DNA of 20,997 nt. Origin: Globomyces pollinis-pini (taxonomy: Eukaryota > Chytridiomycota > Chytridiomycetes > Rhizophydiales > Globomycetaceae). Every line of letters starts with the position of its first letter. The stretch's first letter is position 1. The translations under genes and the position numbers were made by a program. Below are positions 10,713 to 18,686 of the stretch, piece after piece. Below the pieces are notes generated by a model. The model was not told where the DNA came from. It saw only the letters and a list, made by a program, of their open reading frames with translations, and did no database searches. The stretch is from assembly GCA_025399215.1 (NCBI GenBank), contig MU621339.1, forward strand, positions 1-20,997. Direction: 5' to 3'.

Positions 10713-11156
10713 ATGGGTTGCTGTGGTTCTCGCATTCAACAACCTTCTGTTGATCCCGTATCGCTCTCGTTCTTACATTAGGTTGACGAGTCTACTCCGC
10801 TCATTAATCACTCTGATTCTACTAACGATCCATATTTACGTTTTCAAAATACAATCCAAAATACTGCAGAGTATTACCTACTTTCTCACCAGTAGGTTAC
10901 TTATCGATATTTCTTCGGCTCGAATGCTTGACAGGCTACAGCAGGGTGCTATTCAAGAACGCGCGCTAGAATACTCGTAAACTACTCTTCCTCACTCTTT
11001 AGAAATTTGGTAAAGAAATTACCTCCCGATTTTGCTCTTCCGATATTTAATCGTATTCTATCCTCCGATACTGTTGTTCTGGATGATACAGCTCTACCAT
11101 TGGACGATAACACCACTTCTCCACCTATCATCTTTGTCGAGTCACTGTCTCCTTAA
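10713..11156 (+). CDS. LAMTOR1: Ragulator subunit LAMTOR1 / p18 (Ego1/Meh1-like) membrane anchor
   Basis: LAMTOR1 tethers the Ragulator/EGO scaffold and Rag GTPases to the lysosome or vacuole for TORC1 signalling. The 122-aa spliced product starts MGCCGSR: Gly2 is a myristoylation site and Cys3/Cys4 are palmitoylation sites, as in p18. A TPLI motif follows. Then come the p18-like helix (LLIDISSARMLDRLQQGAIQ, ERALEYSNLVKKLPP) and a short acidic tail ending VESLSP. Introns at 10758-10781, 10871-10895 and 10977-11002 are 24, 25 and 26 nt. Exons total 369 nt, in frame. It is shorter than human p18 (161 aa) and Meh1 (184 aa), losing mainly the C-terminus. The call rests on the lipidation motif, the position of the helix and the ALEYS...KKLPP region. 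Similarity is modest but coherent. Confidence 0.8.
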
Positions 11157-11362
11157 TATACTATACATTCATTTGCTACCCTTGCACGTCTTCATTTTTC
11201 CTGCTGTCCTATTCAGTCAGATTTCTGACTGTACAACTCAATAGATTAAATTTGTTCATCTTCACATTGTCATCATTCTTCAATCTATTATCAACCATCT
11301 CCATCTACTAGAACCCAACTATTAATTCCTCTCTATCACAAATATAATGGATTAACAGAGGT

Positions 11363-11405
11363 ATGTATTCCATCAAAATTACCCATCTTATAAAATGGAA
11401 TGCAT
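11363..11405. repeat. Inverted repeat, 11-bp stem with 21-nt loop
   Basis: ATGTATTCCAT (11363-11373) pairs with ATGGAATGCAT (11395-11405). Ten Watson-Crick pairs plus one T/G mismatch (a G-U wobble in RNA) form the stem. It lies 68 nt past the F-box stop codon. Confidence 0.6.
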
Positions 11406-11423
11406 AGTTTAACAATACATATT

Positions 11424-11442
11424 ACTTGAGTTCGAATCAAGT
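11424..11442. repeat. Small inverted repeat, 6-bp stem with 7-nt loop GTTCGAA
   Basis: ACTTGA and TCAAGT flank GTTCGAA. The GTTCGAA core resembles a tRNA T-loop, but the pairing register and flanks do not fit a tRNA. It may be a 3'-UTR hairpin of the minus-strand F-box gene. Confidence 0.5.
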
Positions 11443-11472
11443 GAAAAAACTATATTAATAAAGACTGTGAAT

Positions 11473-13395
11473 TCAATTTGTTTGACTACCATACCCATCT
11501 TCAAGTGGTCCTCTAATTTTTACACACCGCAACTGATGATAGAATTGTCGAATACGATCTTCATATCGTCGAAACATCCCATGTAACGCAACCTTGAACA
11601 TGAAATCGTATTGTGAGGTATCTACTTGACGCGTTCGTATTCCATGAGTACTTTCAAATGGTTGGACGGTTACATCGGTCACTCCAAACCTTATTGTATG
11701 CAGCAACGGTTTAGTATTTAGCAATGGGAACAGAAATGTATCTTCGAATTCATTTGAAATGATTCCAACTGCACGTTGTCCACATAACATTAATGTGTGG
11801 AGTTGAGGCCATACTACTAAAAATTTTGTTAATGATTTGAAATCATATTGAAATTGAACGGTTTTAAACGACCTGATTCTTGGACAAGTGTGTATGAAAT
11901 TTGACAGTATTTCCAAATCGAAAAAATCTGGACTACGGTTGGCAGCTTCTAATGCAAACGATTCTAACTTTGTAGAAGATACAGTCAGCGAAACGAGACA
12001 ATTGAGGCAAATGTCCTGTGCTAAATGAGAAATGGCCTTGATTTCCAATACTTTTAAACTGGGTAAATGATACTGTACTCCATCAGGTGGTTCAGTTGTA
12101 AAATTCAATGATAAGGTAGTTAAATGAGCTGCATTAGGCAATATCAGAAAATCAGGAAATGGTTTTGACCCCCATACAGTCAAGTGTTGCAATTCTGTAC
12201 ATACTAATGGTTGAATATCCAGTTGGCACGCTTTTATTGGATCACCAAATAATTTAGCAAACCGAAATTCCAATACTTTACAATGTCGCAGACCTTGATA
12301 GACAACGTCTTGATACTGATCTGGAATAGGAAAACACTGCAAATCTAAATCAGTCCTAAAACAAATCAAATTCGGAAATAAACACAAAAACGTGTATATA
12401 GTAAATATATCAGGCCTTTCATCTCGAATGTCAAACAATTTCAGATTCCTCAATTTCAAATGAGAAGTCATCCCCAACTGTATTCGATCATCCATTCTAC
12501 CTAACAATGAGATATTGCAATATTTGAAGGCTATCGTATGCAAGTTCTTCAGATAGCACGCTAAGTATTTGAAAATAAGGCTCCATTTTTTGGTAATGAA
12601 TGGTATGTCACATCGTGAAAACCGTAATTGAGCTAGATTGGGCAAATAAATGCATATGTGGTTTAACACGCTATCACCCAATATAGCGAATTTGAATTTA
12701 AGTGATTTGAGGTTGGGGCATCCTTTAGAAAGTGCTGGTATGAACTGACTCGATATTTGATGATGAGCAACATCGATTGTTAATTGATATAAATTTATCA
12801 ACTGCATATTGGAATTAAATCCCGTCATTAGATTGTAAAGTGAATGGCGATCGACAGATGTAAGTGTCAGTGTTTTTAGACTGCTAAGAGTCCAATTGTA
12901 AGATTCTACCATCAGGACCGGTGAATCTAGGGTCAACGATGTCAATTGAGGTAAATTTTGTATAATAAGACCTAGATTCCTGTTGTTTTGGAATTCATTG
13001 TCGTCAATACGTCCCATCTGCTCAATTGGTAATGATAACGTTATTAATCTTGGACAATTGAAAACACCATTCATCACTTGATCACTGACACTTTCGATGT
13101 CAATTATGGTAGCATGGCCCATGAATTGGGATGCAAAATCATCAACTAATCTTGATGTTATATCCATTTCTTTGCTATCAATCCCTTCCAATTTCAATTG
13201 CTTTAGTGCAGGGAACTGGTTGATAATATTCATCAATCCATACTCGACCTTCGCCTTTGATGTTTTTAATGTTAAGGATTTGATTTTATGGATTTCCTCT
13301 TTCCAAGTTTTACTGACAGTCATATACTGAAAAGGAGATTCAAGGTAACTAATTATGTATCCTAACACTTCGGTTGGTATGTTTTCTATCTCCAT
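11473..13395 (-). CDS. F-box/leucine-rich-repeat protein
   Basis: The 640-aa product is likely the substrate-recognition subunit of an SCF ubiquitin ligase. The N-terminus (about residues 3-45, IPTEVLGYIISYLES...TVSKTWKEEI) is a typical F-box: IP-x-E-V-L-x-x-I-x-x-Y-L followed by S-K-x-W. The rest is a run of degenerate leucine-rich repeats of the type CPxLxxLxL and LPxLxxLxL, for example CPRLITLSLP, LPQLTSLTLDS, CPNLKSLKFKF and LPNLAQLRFSRC. These would build a curved binding surface. The target is unknown. The coding region is one uninterrupted exon of 1923 nt, whereas nearly every recognised gene around it is split by short introns. This suggests a retrocopied or lineage-expanded F-box family. 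Confidence 0.88.
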   Translation of the reverse strand: MEIENIPTEVLGYIISYLESPFQYMTVSKTWKEEIHKIKSLTLKTSKAKVEYGLMNIINQFPALKQLKLEGIDSKEMDITSRLVDDFASQFMGHATIIDIESVSDQVMNGVFNCPRLITLSLPIEQMGRIDDNEFQNNRNLGLIIQNLPQLTSLTLDSPVLMVESYNWTLSSLKTLTLTSVDRHSLYNLMTGFNSNMQLINLYQLTIDVAHHQISSQFIPALSKGCPNLKSLKFKFAILGDSVLNHICIYLPNLAQLRFSRCDIPFITKKWSLIFKYLACYLKNLHTIAFKYCNISLLGRMDDRIQLGMTSHLKLRNLKLFDIRDERPDIFTIYTFLCLFPNLICFRTDLDLQCFPIPDQYQDVVYQGLRHCKVLEFRFAKLFGDPIKACQLDIQPLVCTELQHLTVWGSKPFPDFLILPNAAHLTTLSLNFTTEPPDGVQYHLPSLKVLEIKAISHLAQDICLNCLVSLTVSSTKLESFALEAANRSPDFFDLEILSNFIHTCPRIRSFKTVQFQYDFKSLTKFLVVWPQLHTLMLCGQRAVGIISNEFEDTFLFPLLNTKPLLHTIRFGVTDVTVQPFESTHGIRTRQVDTSQYDFMFKVALHGMFRRYEDRIRQFYHQLRCVKIRGPLEDGYGSQTN

Positions 13396-13613
13396 ACTTT
13401 AAATCAGAAACTTTTCGTTGATCTTTCTGTTTCATAAACAAGGCTTTGGTTTTGGCCTCATTTGTTTTGAAACTTCTCACCAGAAGAATGGACGCGATTT
13501 ATGAACTACGTTTCAATGCACATATGCTAATGTGCTACTGCTCATGATCGTTTATAAGATCTTGTTGCTTCTACATACATTTATTCGAAACTCTTCATCA
13601 ATATCAATACATT

Positions 13614-13830
13614 ATGAAGCCTAAATTAAATCATTCGTCATTAGAATATATTAGTAGTCAGGTATTAAACAATGGGAAACTTGTTAATGTCTCCTTCCCT
13701 TTATTGATTTGTTTCTCAGATCGCGACACAAAGAACCTACATAGCAACCATTTCCGACAAAACTTTACAAATGAATCATCAATTAGTAACTTATAAACAT
13801 GATTGTGGTGTTCCTTTGACTCAGAATTGA
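13614..13830 (+). CDS. Possible 52-residue two-exon protein, unknown
   Basis: ATG 13614 opens MKPKLNHSSLEYISSQ. A GTATTA...TTTCTCAG intron of 58 nt (13662-13719) then joins a second exon reading IATQRTYIATISDKTLQMNH to VPLTQN before TGA at 13828-13830. The second exon is amphipathic and helix-prone, like a small coiled-coil subunit. The intron has a strong pyrimidine-rich acceptor and no internal AG, but it is twice as long as every other intron rebuilt here. No family is recognised. It lies between the divergent F-box gene and the G-alpha gene, on the same strand as the latter. Confidence 0.4.
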
Positions 13831-13942
13831 AGATCGGATTCTACTGTCATTTCTTTGTAATTAGTCCACGATAGTTCTCCACGACTAATACAACTCATTT
13901 TTCCTAAACTTTCTCACACAATCTTTACCATTAAAATCAATA

Positions 13943-15148
13943 ATGTCTTTCGGAAAGAAAATGTAATTGAAAAGAGTGTGAAATTAATGTTTTAGTGATG
14001 CACAGATGGCATTAGAATTAGAAGAAGCACGGAAAGTGGAAGACTATTTAAAAGCCGAACGAAAGAAGTATGAGCAATTACAGAGCGAGCCAAAGCTACT
14101 TATTCTGGGATCATCTGATTCAGGCAAATCTACTCTATTGAAACAGTTGAAAATCTTATATTCCAATGGATTCACGTCTGAAGAAACCAAGATTGCTAAA
14201 CAACAAATCATCAATAACATACTTGGAATTTGCAGTCAATTGTTAAGCGAAACACAACCTGATTTACAAAACAAGTATAAACCTCTGTTGGAATATACAA
14301 ATGATAACGATCAATCCAAGGAATTTATCCAAGATCCGTTGATTGATTTGATTACAAATTTATGGGTTGATCCATTGATTCAAAACGTTTATTCTGGTTT
14401 GAGTTCCAAAATACCTCAAACTACTCCTCAGTATTTGTACCTCGATCTAATCCTAGTTTTTTCGATAATCTATCACGGTTAGTTAAGCTGGATAGTATTC
14501 CTACAAATGAAGGTATTATTTCCATTCATATTAAACTAATAGACATACTATTGGTACGAACAGTTACACCAAGTATTTCAGACACGGTTTTTGAAATCGA
14601 AAACCTTCGATTTCATTTCTATGATGTATCAGGACTAAAACATCATCGTAAACAATGGATCTCGTACTTTGAAGATGTAATGAACATTGTATTTATAGTT
14701 GCCTTGAATTCATACGATCAAATGATGATTGAAGATCCAACTACGAACCGAATGGTTGATGCATTGCAATTGTATGATAAAATTGTCAATCACCCATTGT
14801 TGGTGAAACCGGATATGATTCTCTTCTTCAACAAGAAAGATTTGTTTGAAAAGAAAATCGTGTCTGTACCAGTAAAGGATCATTTTAGTGACTATGACGG
14901 TATTCAACTATATTTGGTTTAACTTATAGGTCCTGAATCCAGTCCTAAATTGGCATATCAATTCTTTCAACAGAAATTTTCTGATTTGAACAAATGCAAA
15001 ACTAAATCCGTGTTCTATTTCCTCACTTGCTGTACGGATACAAAGTTCATGAAATCTATCGTAGAATCTGTCATGTAATTTTGCCTTGTTTTCACCACTT
15101 AGTTCTTCCGTGTTGAAGAGAAATATGCAACATCTTGGTATGTCTTGA
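13943..15148 (+). CDS. Divergent heterotrimeric G-protein alpha subunit
   Basis: The 352-aa product has normal G-alpha length and full domain order. P-loop is GSSDSGKSTLLKQLK (canonical GxGESGKST). A helical domain follows, then FFDNLSRLVKLDSIPTNEDILLVRTVT leading into switch I, with the catalytic Arg (VRT) and Thr of RTVT kept. Switch II is DVSGLKHHRKQWISYFEDV, NKxD is NKKDLFEKK, and TCCTDT replaces TCATDT. The C-terminal helix ends NMQHLGMS. Introns of 33, 26, 30, 30 and 28 nt lie at 13963-13995, 14431-14456, 14513-14542, 14900-14929 and 15075-15102. Exons total 1059 nt. Oddities: the switch II Gln is Leu, the preceding DVGG is DVSG, and the N-terminus is MSFGKK with no MGC lipidation signal. 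It may be constitutively GTP-bound or regulated unusually. Family assignment is firm; activity is inferred. Confidence 0.93.
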
Positions 15149-15334
15149 TCAAAGAAATAAATTAAAATCACTATCTCGTTTTATTTTTCGCACATATACA
15201 AGCTTGTTCATGGGAAAGAATCTGTTCCTGGAACCATATAAGTCGATAACGTCATTGAGAATAGCTGCTATTGCTGACTCCAGATTATTCGATATACATG
15301 TGATAAGTCAATTTACATAGCCCAATTTTAGTTT

Positions 15335-15340
15335 AATAAA
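15335..15340 (+). terminator. Polyadenylation-signal hexamer for the G-alpha gene
   Basis: AATAAA on the plus strand, about 190 nt past the G-alpha stop. It sits only 13 bp before the DENR stop codon on the other strand, so cleavage downstream would put the transcript end inside the DENR gene. Confidence 0.35.
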
Positions 15341-15352
15341 ACACGTAAATAC

Positions 15353-15358
15353 TTTATT
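15353..15358 (-). terminator. Polyadenylation-signal hexamer overlapping the DENR stop codon
   Basis: AATAAA on the minus strand overlaps the TAA of DENR. This economy fits the compact genome, and a similar overlap is seen at TIM54. Confidence 0.4.
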
Positions 15359-16012
15359 TCTTTTTAGTTTCTCCAAAATCCAATTCATCTTCAGTAATCT
15401 GTGGGAATTTCTCCAAAATGAATTCAAAGAGATCATCGGAACAATCGCCTTGAATAATGATTTCTTCGGAACCAGAAGGTAATTTTGTAACATTTGAACT
15501 GGCAGCAAATTTATTAGCAAAAAGCTTTGCAGCTTTCTTTAGATCAACATCTAGATTTAGGATTAATAACGGATTTGAAGATACCAAATAATTCCAATCC
15601 AGTTACGTGAACAACTCTTTTACGCTTCGTTCGTTCAACTGTCGTGATGAGTACTTGCTTTTTGACTGGTGCCTATGATTGGTAAATCTCGATTTTGCCA
15701 TACTTTAGTCTTTTTTGATTTTTGAGGAGCACTTTCAGTGGTGGTGGTATCACCAGCGTCAACAACATCTAGAAATGAGACAAAAATTCTTACCATCAGT
15801 AGTATATAGGGATGAGAAGAGTTGAGGATTATTTGACTTCAAATTTAGTTTACAATCATTAAATGATGGTCCAAATGCACAGTACTAAATTTGGTAAGCA
15901 TCAATGGGAATACTTCTGGTGGGGCACTACAAACAGGACAGTAGTAAATATCGTTCAAGACTCTGGTAGCATTAAGTGATAATGATTCTAATGTGAGATT
16001 TTCGGCCTCCAT
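15354..16012 (-). CDS. DENR: Density-regulated protein DENR / Tma22, translation re-initiation factor
   Basis: DENR partners MCT-1/Tma20 on the 40S ribosome to recycle tRNA and promote re-initiation after upstream ORFs. The 179-aa product (human 198) has the N-terminal zinc-binding pattern YYCPVCSAPPEYC...C with C-x2-C-x6-C-x8-C spacing identical to human DENR. A charged linker follows (SAPQKSKKTK). The C-terminal SUI1 domain contains VERTKRKRVVHVTGLELFDV, DLKKAAKLFANKF, SEEIIIQGD and FILEKFPQI, ending GETKKK. Introns at 15885-15913, 15769-15793, 15673-15703 and 15551-15584 are 29, 25, 31 and 34 nt. Exons total 540 nt, in frame. The start ATG at 16012 is 44 bp from the PEX14 start on the other strand. 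The call is firm. Confidence 0.95.
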
Positions 16013-16056
16013 TTTAGTTGTTGAAGTAAAAAAACTTGACTTTGAAAACAAGAAAT
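16013..16056. promoter_or_regulatory. 44-bp interval between divergent DENR and PEX14 start codons
   Basis: Only 44 bp separate the two ATGs, and this must include both 5' leaders unless transcription starts inside the opposite gene. It is A/T-rich with an A7 run and no TATA box. Confidence 0.55.
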
Positions 16057-17501
16057 ATGCGACGAGAGATAATAGACTCGGCAGTGAAATTTCTCCAGGA
16101 TCCGAAAGTTCAGCAAGCTCCTTTGGACAAGCGACTTGCATTTCTGCAAAGCAAAGGACTGACTCAAGAGGAAATTGATCAAGCTGTTAAAGAATCCAAC
16201 ACAAATAGTGCAAATTCTTCTGCAGTAAGTGGTACGGGAAATACTGTAGCAAATACTTCCGCTGCTCAACCTGCTTATGCTCCTGCAATCCCTCCTATGG
16301 TACCGGCAAAAGTATCCACACCAACGACTTGGAAAGATGTGTCATTAGCTTTAGTTGGTATGGCCGGAGTTGGATATGCATTGAAATATGCTTGGGTAAA
16401 ACTTGTTATGCCTTATTTGGACTTTCCGGATGCGAAAACTGTCAGAAATGATACTAACCTTATCCAATCATCCCTTGAAAACAACTCTTCAACCATTAGT
16501 TTAGTGAAAAACCAAACAACGGATTTAATGGCCGCTATGGAATCTCATGCTAACGGAGTTTCGAACACGTTAGATGAGATCAATACCTTACTATCTTCTT
16601 TGAAAGCTTCAGATGCAAAGAAAAACGATGATATTGTATCAATTCAAGCAGAATTGGACGAATTAAAGTCTACTTTCCCCAAAGTAATCTTTAAGTTTTA
16701 CGTTCTAACATTTACTAGTTGTTGGAACAAAGCAAAACCAATCAGTCCCAGATGCTGGCTGAAGTTCAAGCGGAAATTAAATCTTTGAAAAATCTACTGA
16801 TGAATCGTCGATTGCCTTCTAATAACAGTGCTCCTAATGACTTTAAGTCAAATCAATCACTTTCAAATGATGCTAATTCTCAAAATATCCATTCAAATGG
16901 ATCAAATCAAAATTCTGCACCACAGGCGAGTTCAAATGATTCTGTGAATGTGCTTGCTAAACCTTACATCCCAGCTTCTGTAAATGGAATTGCTATTCCA
17001 TCAACCCCTGCAATTCCGGCTTGGCAACTTGAAGCATTACAGAAAAACCAAAAGGGAAAAAGCAATGAATCAAGTGTGGACGGTAACTCTGGGGTTAATA
17101 CCATACCTTCATCAGAAAGGAAAATCGATTCAACTCATTCCAAAAACATATTGGAGAAGTCTCTAAATGGAAAAGAAAAGACTGATTCTTCTATCTTAAA
17201 TGGTTCATTGAATGTGCTGGCTAAGCCATATGTACCAGTTTCAACAAATTCTACTTCTAACTTAACTAATCCCTTGAATATTCTCGCTCAATCTTATGTG
17301 CCATCTTCTGTCAATGGAACTCCTATCTCATCAACACCTGCAATTCCGGCGTGGCAACTTGAGGCATTACAGAAAAGTGTCAAGTCGAACAAATCTGATA
17401 CTACACAGGTCGATGTTGATGAAAACAAAGAGAAGGAAGGATCAGCAAGTATTTCAAAGCAACAAAGTGAACGTGAATTGGACACTGATTACGCTGTTTA
17501 A
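16057..17501 (+). CDS. PEX14: Peroxisomal docking protein PEX14
   Basis: PEX14 docks the PEX5 cargo receptor at the peroxisomal membrane. The 469-aa product starts at MRREIIDSAVKFLQ. Residues 1-47 match the conserved PEX14 N-domain (AVKFLQDPKV...KRLAFLQSKGLTQEEIDQA) that binds PEX5 WxxxF motifs. A Pro/Ala linker is followed by a hydrophobic segment (WKDVSLALVGMAGVGYALKY, about 92-111) and a predicted coiled coil (about 130-240). The C-terminus is low-complexity with a duplicated module around STPAIPAWQLEALQK (residues about 285-318 and 395-428). One intron at 16684-16718 (35 nt) gives 1410 coding nt, in frame. The first ATG in frame is chosen; the conserved domain begins at once after it. It is divergent from DENR and 168 bp upstream of TIM54 on the same strand. 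Confidence 0.94.
16944..17045 (+). repeat. PEX14 C-terminal module, copy 1
   Basis: A 34-codon unit (VNVLAKPYIPASVNG...STPAIPAWQLEALQK), matched at 17274-17375. Protein identity in the last 15 residues is complete. Confidence 0.8.
17274..17375 (+). repeat. PEX14 C-terminal module, copy 2
   Basis: A 34-codon unit (LNILAQSYVPSSVNG...STPAIPAWQLEALQK). A third partial copy of its first part (LNVLAKPYVP) lies at 17211-17240. Differences are largely at third codon positions, so the duplication is not very recent. Confidence 0.8.
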
Positions 17502-17594
17502 GCATCCGAAGCTGAAATCGAGTTTTGAACGTAATAAATGATACAACATTGTTCTTATAAAATAATGCATCCCATTGGTCCATAATCTGTTACC

Positions 17595-17600
17595 AATAAA
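17595..17600 (+). terminator. Polyadenylation-signal hexamer for PEX14
   Basis: AATAAA about 95 nt past the PEX14 stop and 70 nt before the TIM54 start codon. Confidence 0.4.
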
Positions 17601-17669
17601 AAATCACACGGTAGGTTGATTGAAGTTTTTCAAAATTTTCTTTTTCAACCCAATTTTATTCAATCAAAA

Positions 17670-18685
17670 ATGTCGTTCTTCAAACTCCCGAAACCACCTT
17701 CCAGGAACATGAGTATTTTCTGGACTTCCGTCGGAGCCATTGTTGGACTAAGAATATATGATCAAAATGCAAAGGACAGAGTCATCCAAGATTTTACTTC
17801 AAAAGCATCTCAAGCTGCAAATCAAATCGCACCTTGGAATGATAGGCCTAGAAAAGTATTAAACTTGTTTTAATAATTTATTAGGTAGTTGTGTTTTTGG
17901 AACCGACAGGTTGGTCAAAATATTGGTTTGAAGAGTTTGTAAAACCTGTCTTTGATGCTGGAGCGTTGGATTATGATTTGATAGATGAAGATCACCCTTC
18001 TCTTATTGTAGATAAGGTCAAGGAGGTACTCTGGAATGCAAAAGAATCTTTCATTGAGGAAAACAGACCTGTTGCTGTTCAATCAAAGAGTTGGTTTGCC
18101 GGTTATTCACAACAGTCAATGATTGATAAACAGCAAGTAATGTATGATAAAATGTATCCACATTTGAAGAAAGTCAAGTATGACCAAAGCATGAGCTTGA
18201 TTGCCATTGGGCCAAATGCTTGGAAACATATTCTGTATGGAGTGATTGAAGGCTCGTATACATCCAGACCCATCGAAGTGGTCCCAGAAGTAATGCCAGA
18301 TGCAATGGCTTCTGACAAGATTGCACTTGACGATGTGAATTTACCACATCCATCTGTGGAATATCCAGTGTTAGGTTTCATTCCTAGTGCTTATCGTGGT
18401 GGATTTATCCGATTTCATTACCGTGTTGCAGGATGGTTCAATCGTCGAGCCAATGCAGAAGAATGTGGACAGGAAGCTTTGAAGATAGTACTGAATCAAT
18501 GTAGATCCTATAATCCGGATGATGCATATTTAGGTTCTGAATCCTTTGTCGCTACTGAGAAAGTGGACGTTAAGGCAAAGAATGTCAAACCACAAGATGT
18601 GGAGAACGATAAATTAACAACAGCTGCAGAGTCTTTGGAAGTGGTTCCTTTAGCTGTTGCGGAGAGGTTAAAGATATACAAATAA
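17670..18685 (+). CDS. TIM54: Mitochondrial inner-membrane translocase subunit TIM54
   Basis: Tim54 belongs to the TIM22 complex that inserts carrier proteins into the mitochondrial inner membrane. The 328-aa product starts MSFFKLPKPPSRN. The PPSRN motif followed by a membrane segment (IFWTSVGAIVGL), then APWNDRPRKVVVFLEP after splicing, is diagnostic of the family. Further matches are DYDLIDEDHP and the mid-region LGFIPSAYRGGFIRF. It is shorter than yeast Tim54 (478 aa), lacking much of the C-terminus. One 29-nt intron lies at 17856-17884. Exons sum to 987 nt, in frame. The chosen ATG is the first that leaves the conserved N-terminus intact; an earlier in-frame non-ATG extension is ignored. 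AATAAA overlaps the stop codon. Confidence 0.93.
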
Positions 18686-18686
18686 A
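18681..18686 (+). terminator. Polyadenylation-signal hexamer overlapping the TIM54 stop codon
   Basis: AATAAA spans the TAA of TIM54, the same arrangement as at DENR. Confidence 0.35.

Larger units (their letters stand above)
11157..11472. other. Convergent intergenic region between LAMTOR1 and the F-box gene
   Basis: 316 bp downstream of both genes. It is pyrimidine-rich near LAMTOR1 and contains two hairpin-capable inverted repeats near the F-box end, listed separately. A plus-strand AATAAA at 11457-11462 is the only canonical hexamer for LAMTOR1 and is about 300 nt past its stop. No coding frame is convincing. Confidence 0.4.

Noticed and set aside
10723..10980. 85-codon hydrophobic plus frame
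   Set aside because: It is a different reading frame of the spliced LAMTOR1 gene; the MGCC frame with short introns explains the region better.
11424..11442. tRNA T-arm-like GTTCGAA hairpin
   Set aside because: The stem register is wrong for a T-arm, and no acceptor, D or anticodon arms fit around it.
14513..14542. Ten extra residues in G-alpha (in-frame, stop-free 30 nt)
   Set aside because: It could be read as coding, but it begins GTATT and ends CTAATAG, and its removal restores the canonical spacing before switch I, so it is an intron.
15135..15320. 61-codon plus frame after the G-alpha gene
   Set aside because: It overlaps the last G-alpha exon out of frame and lies in the 3' UTR; no start context or splice signals.
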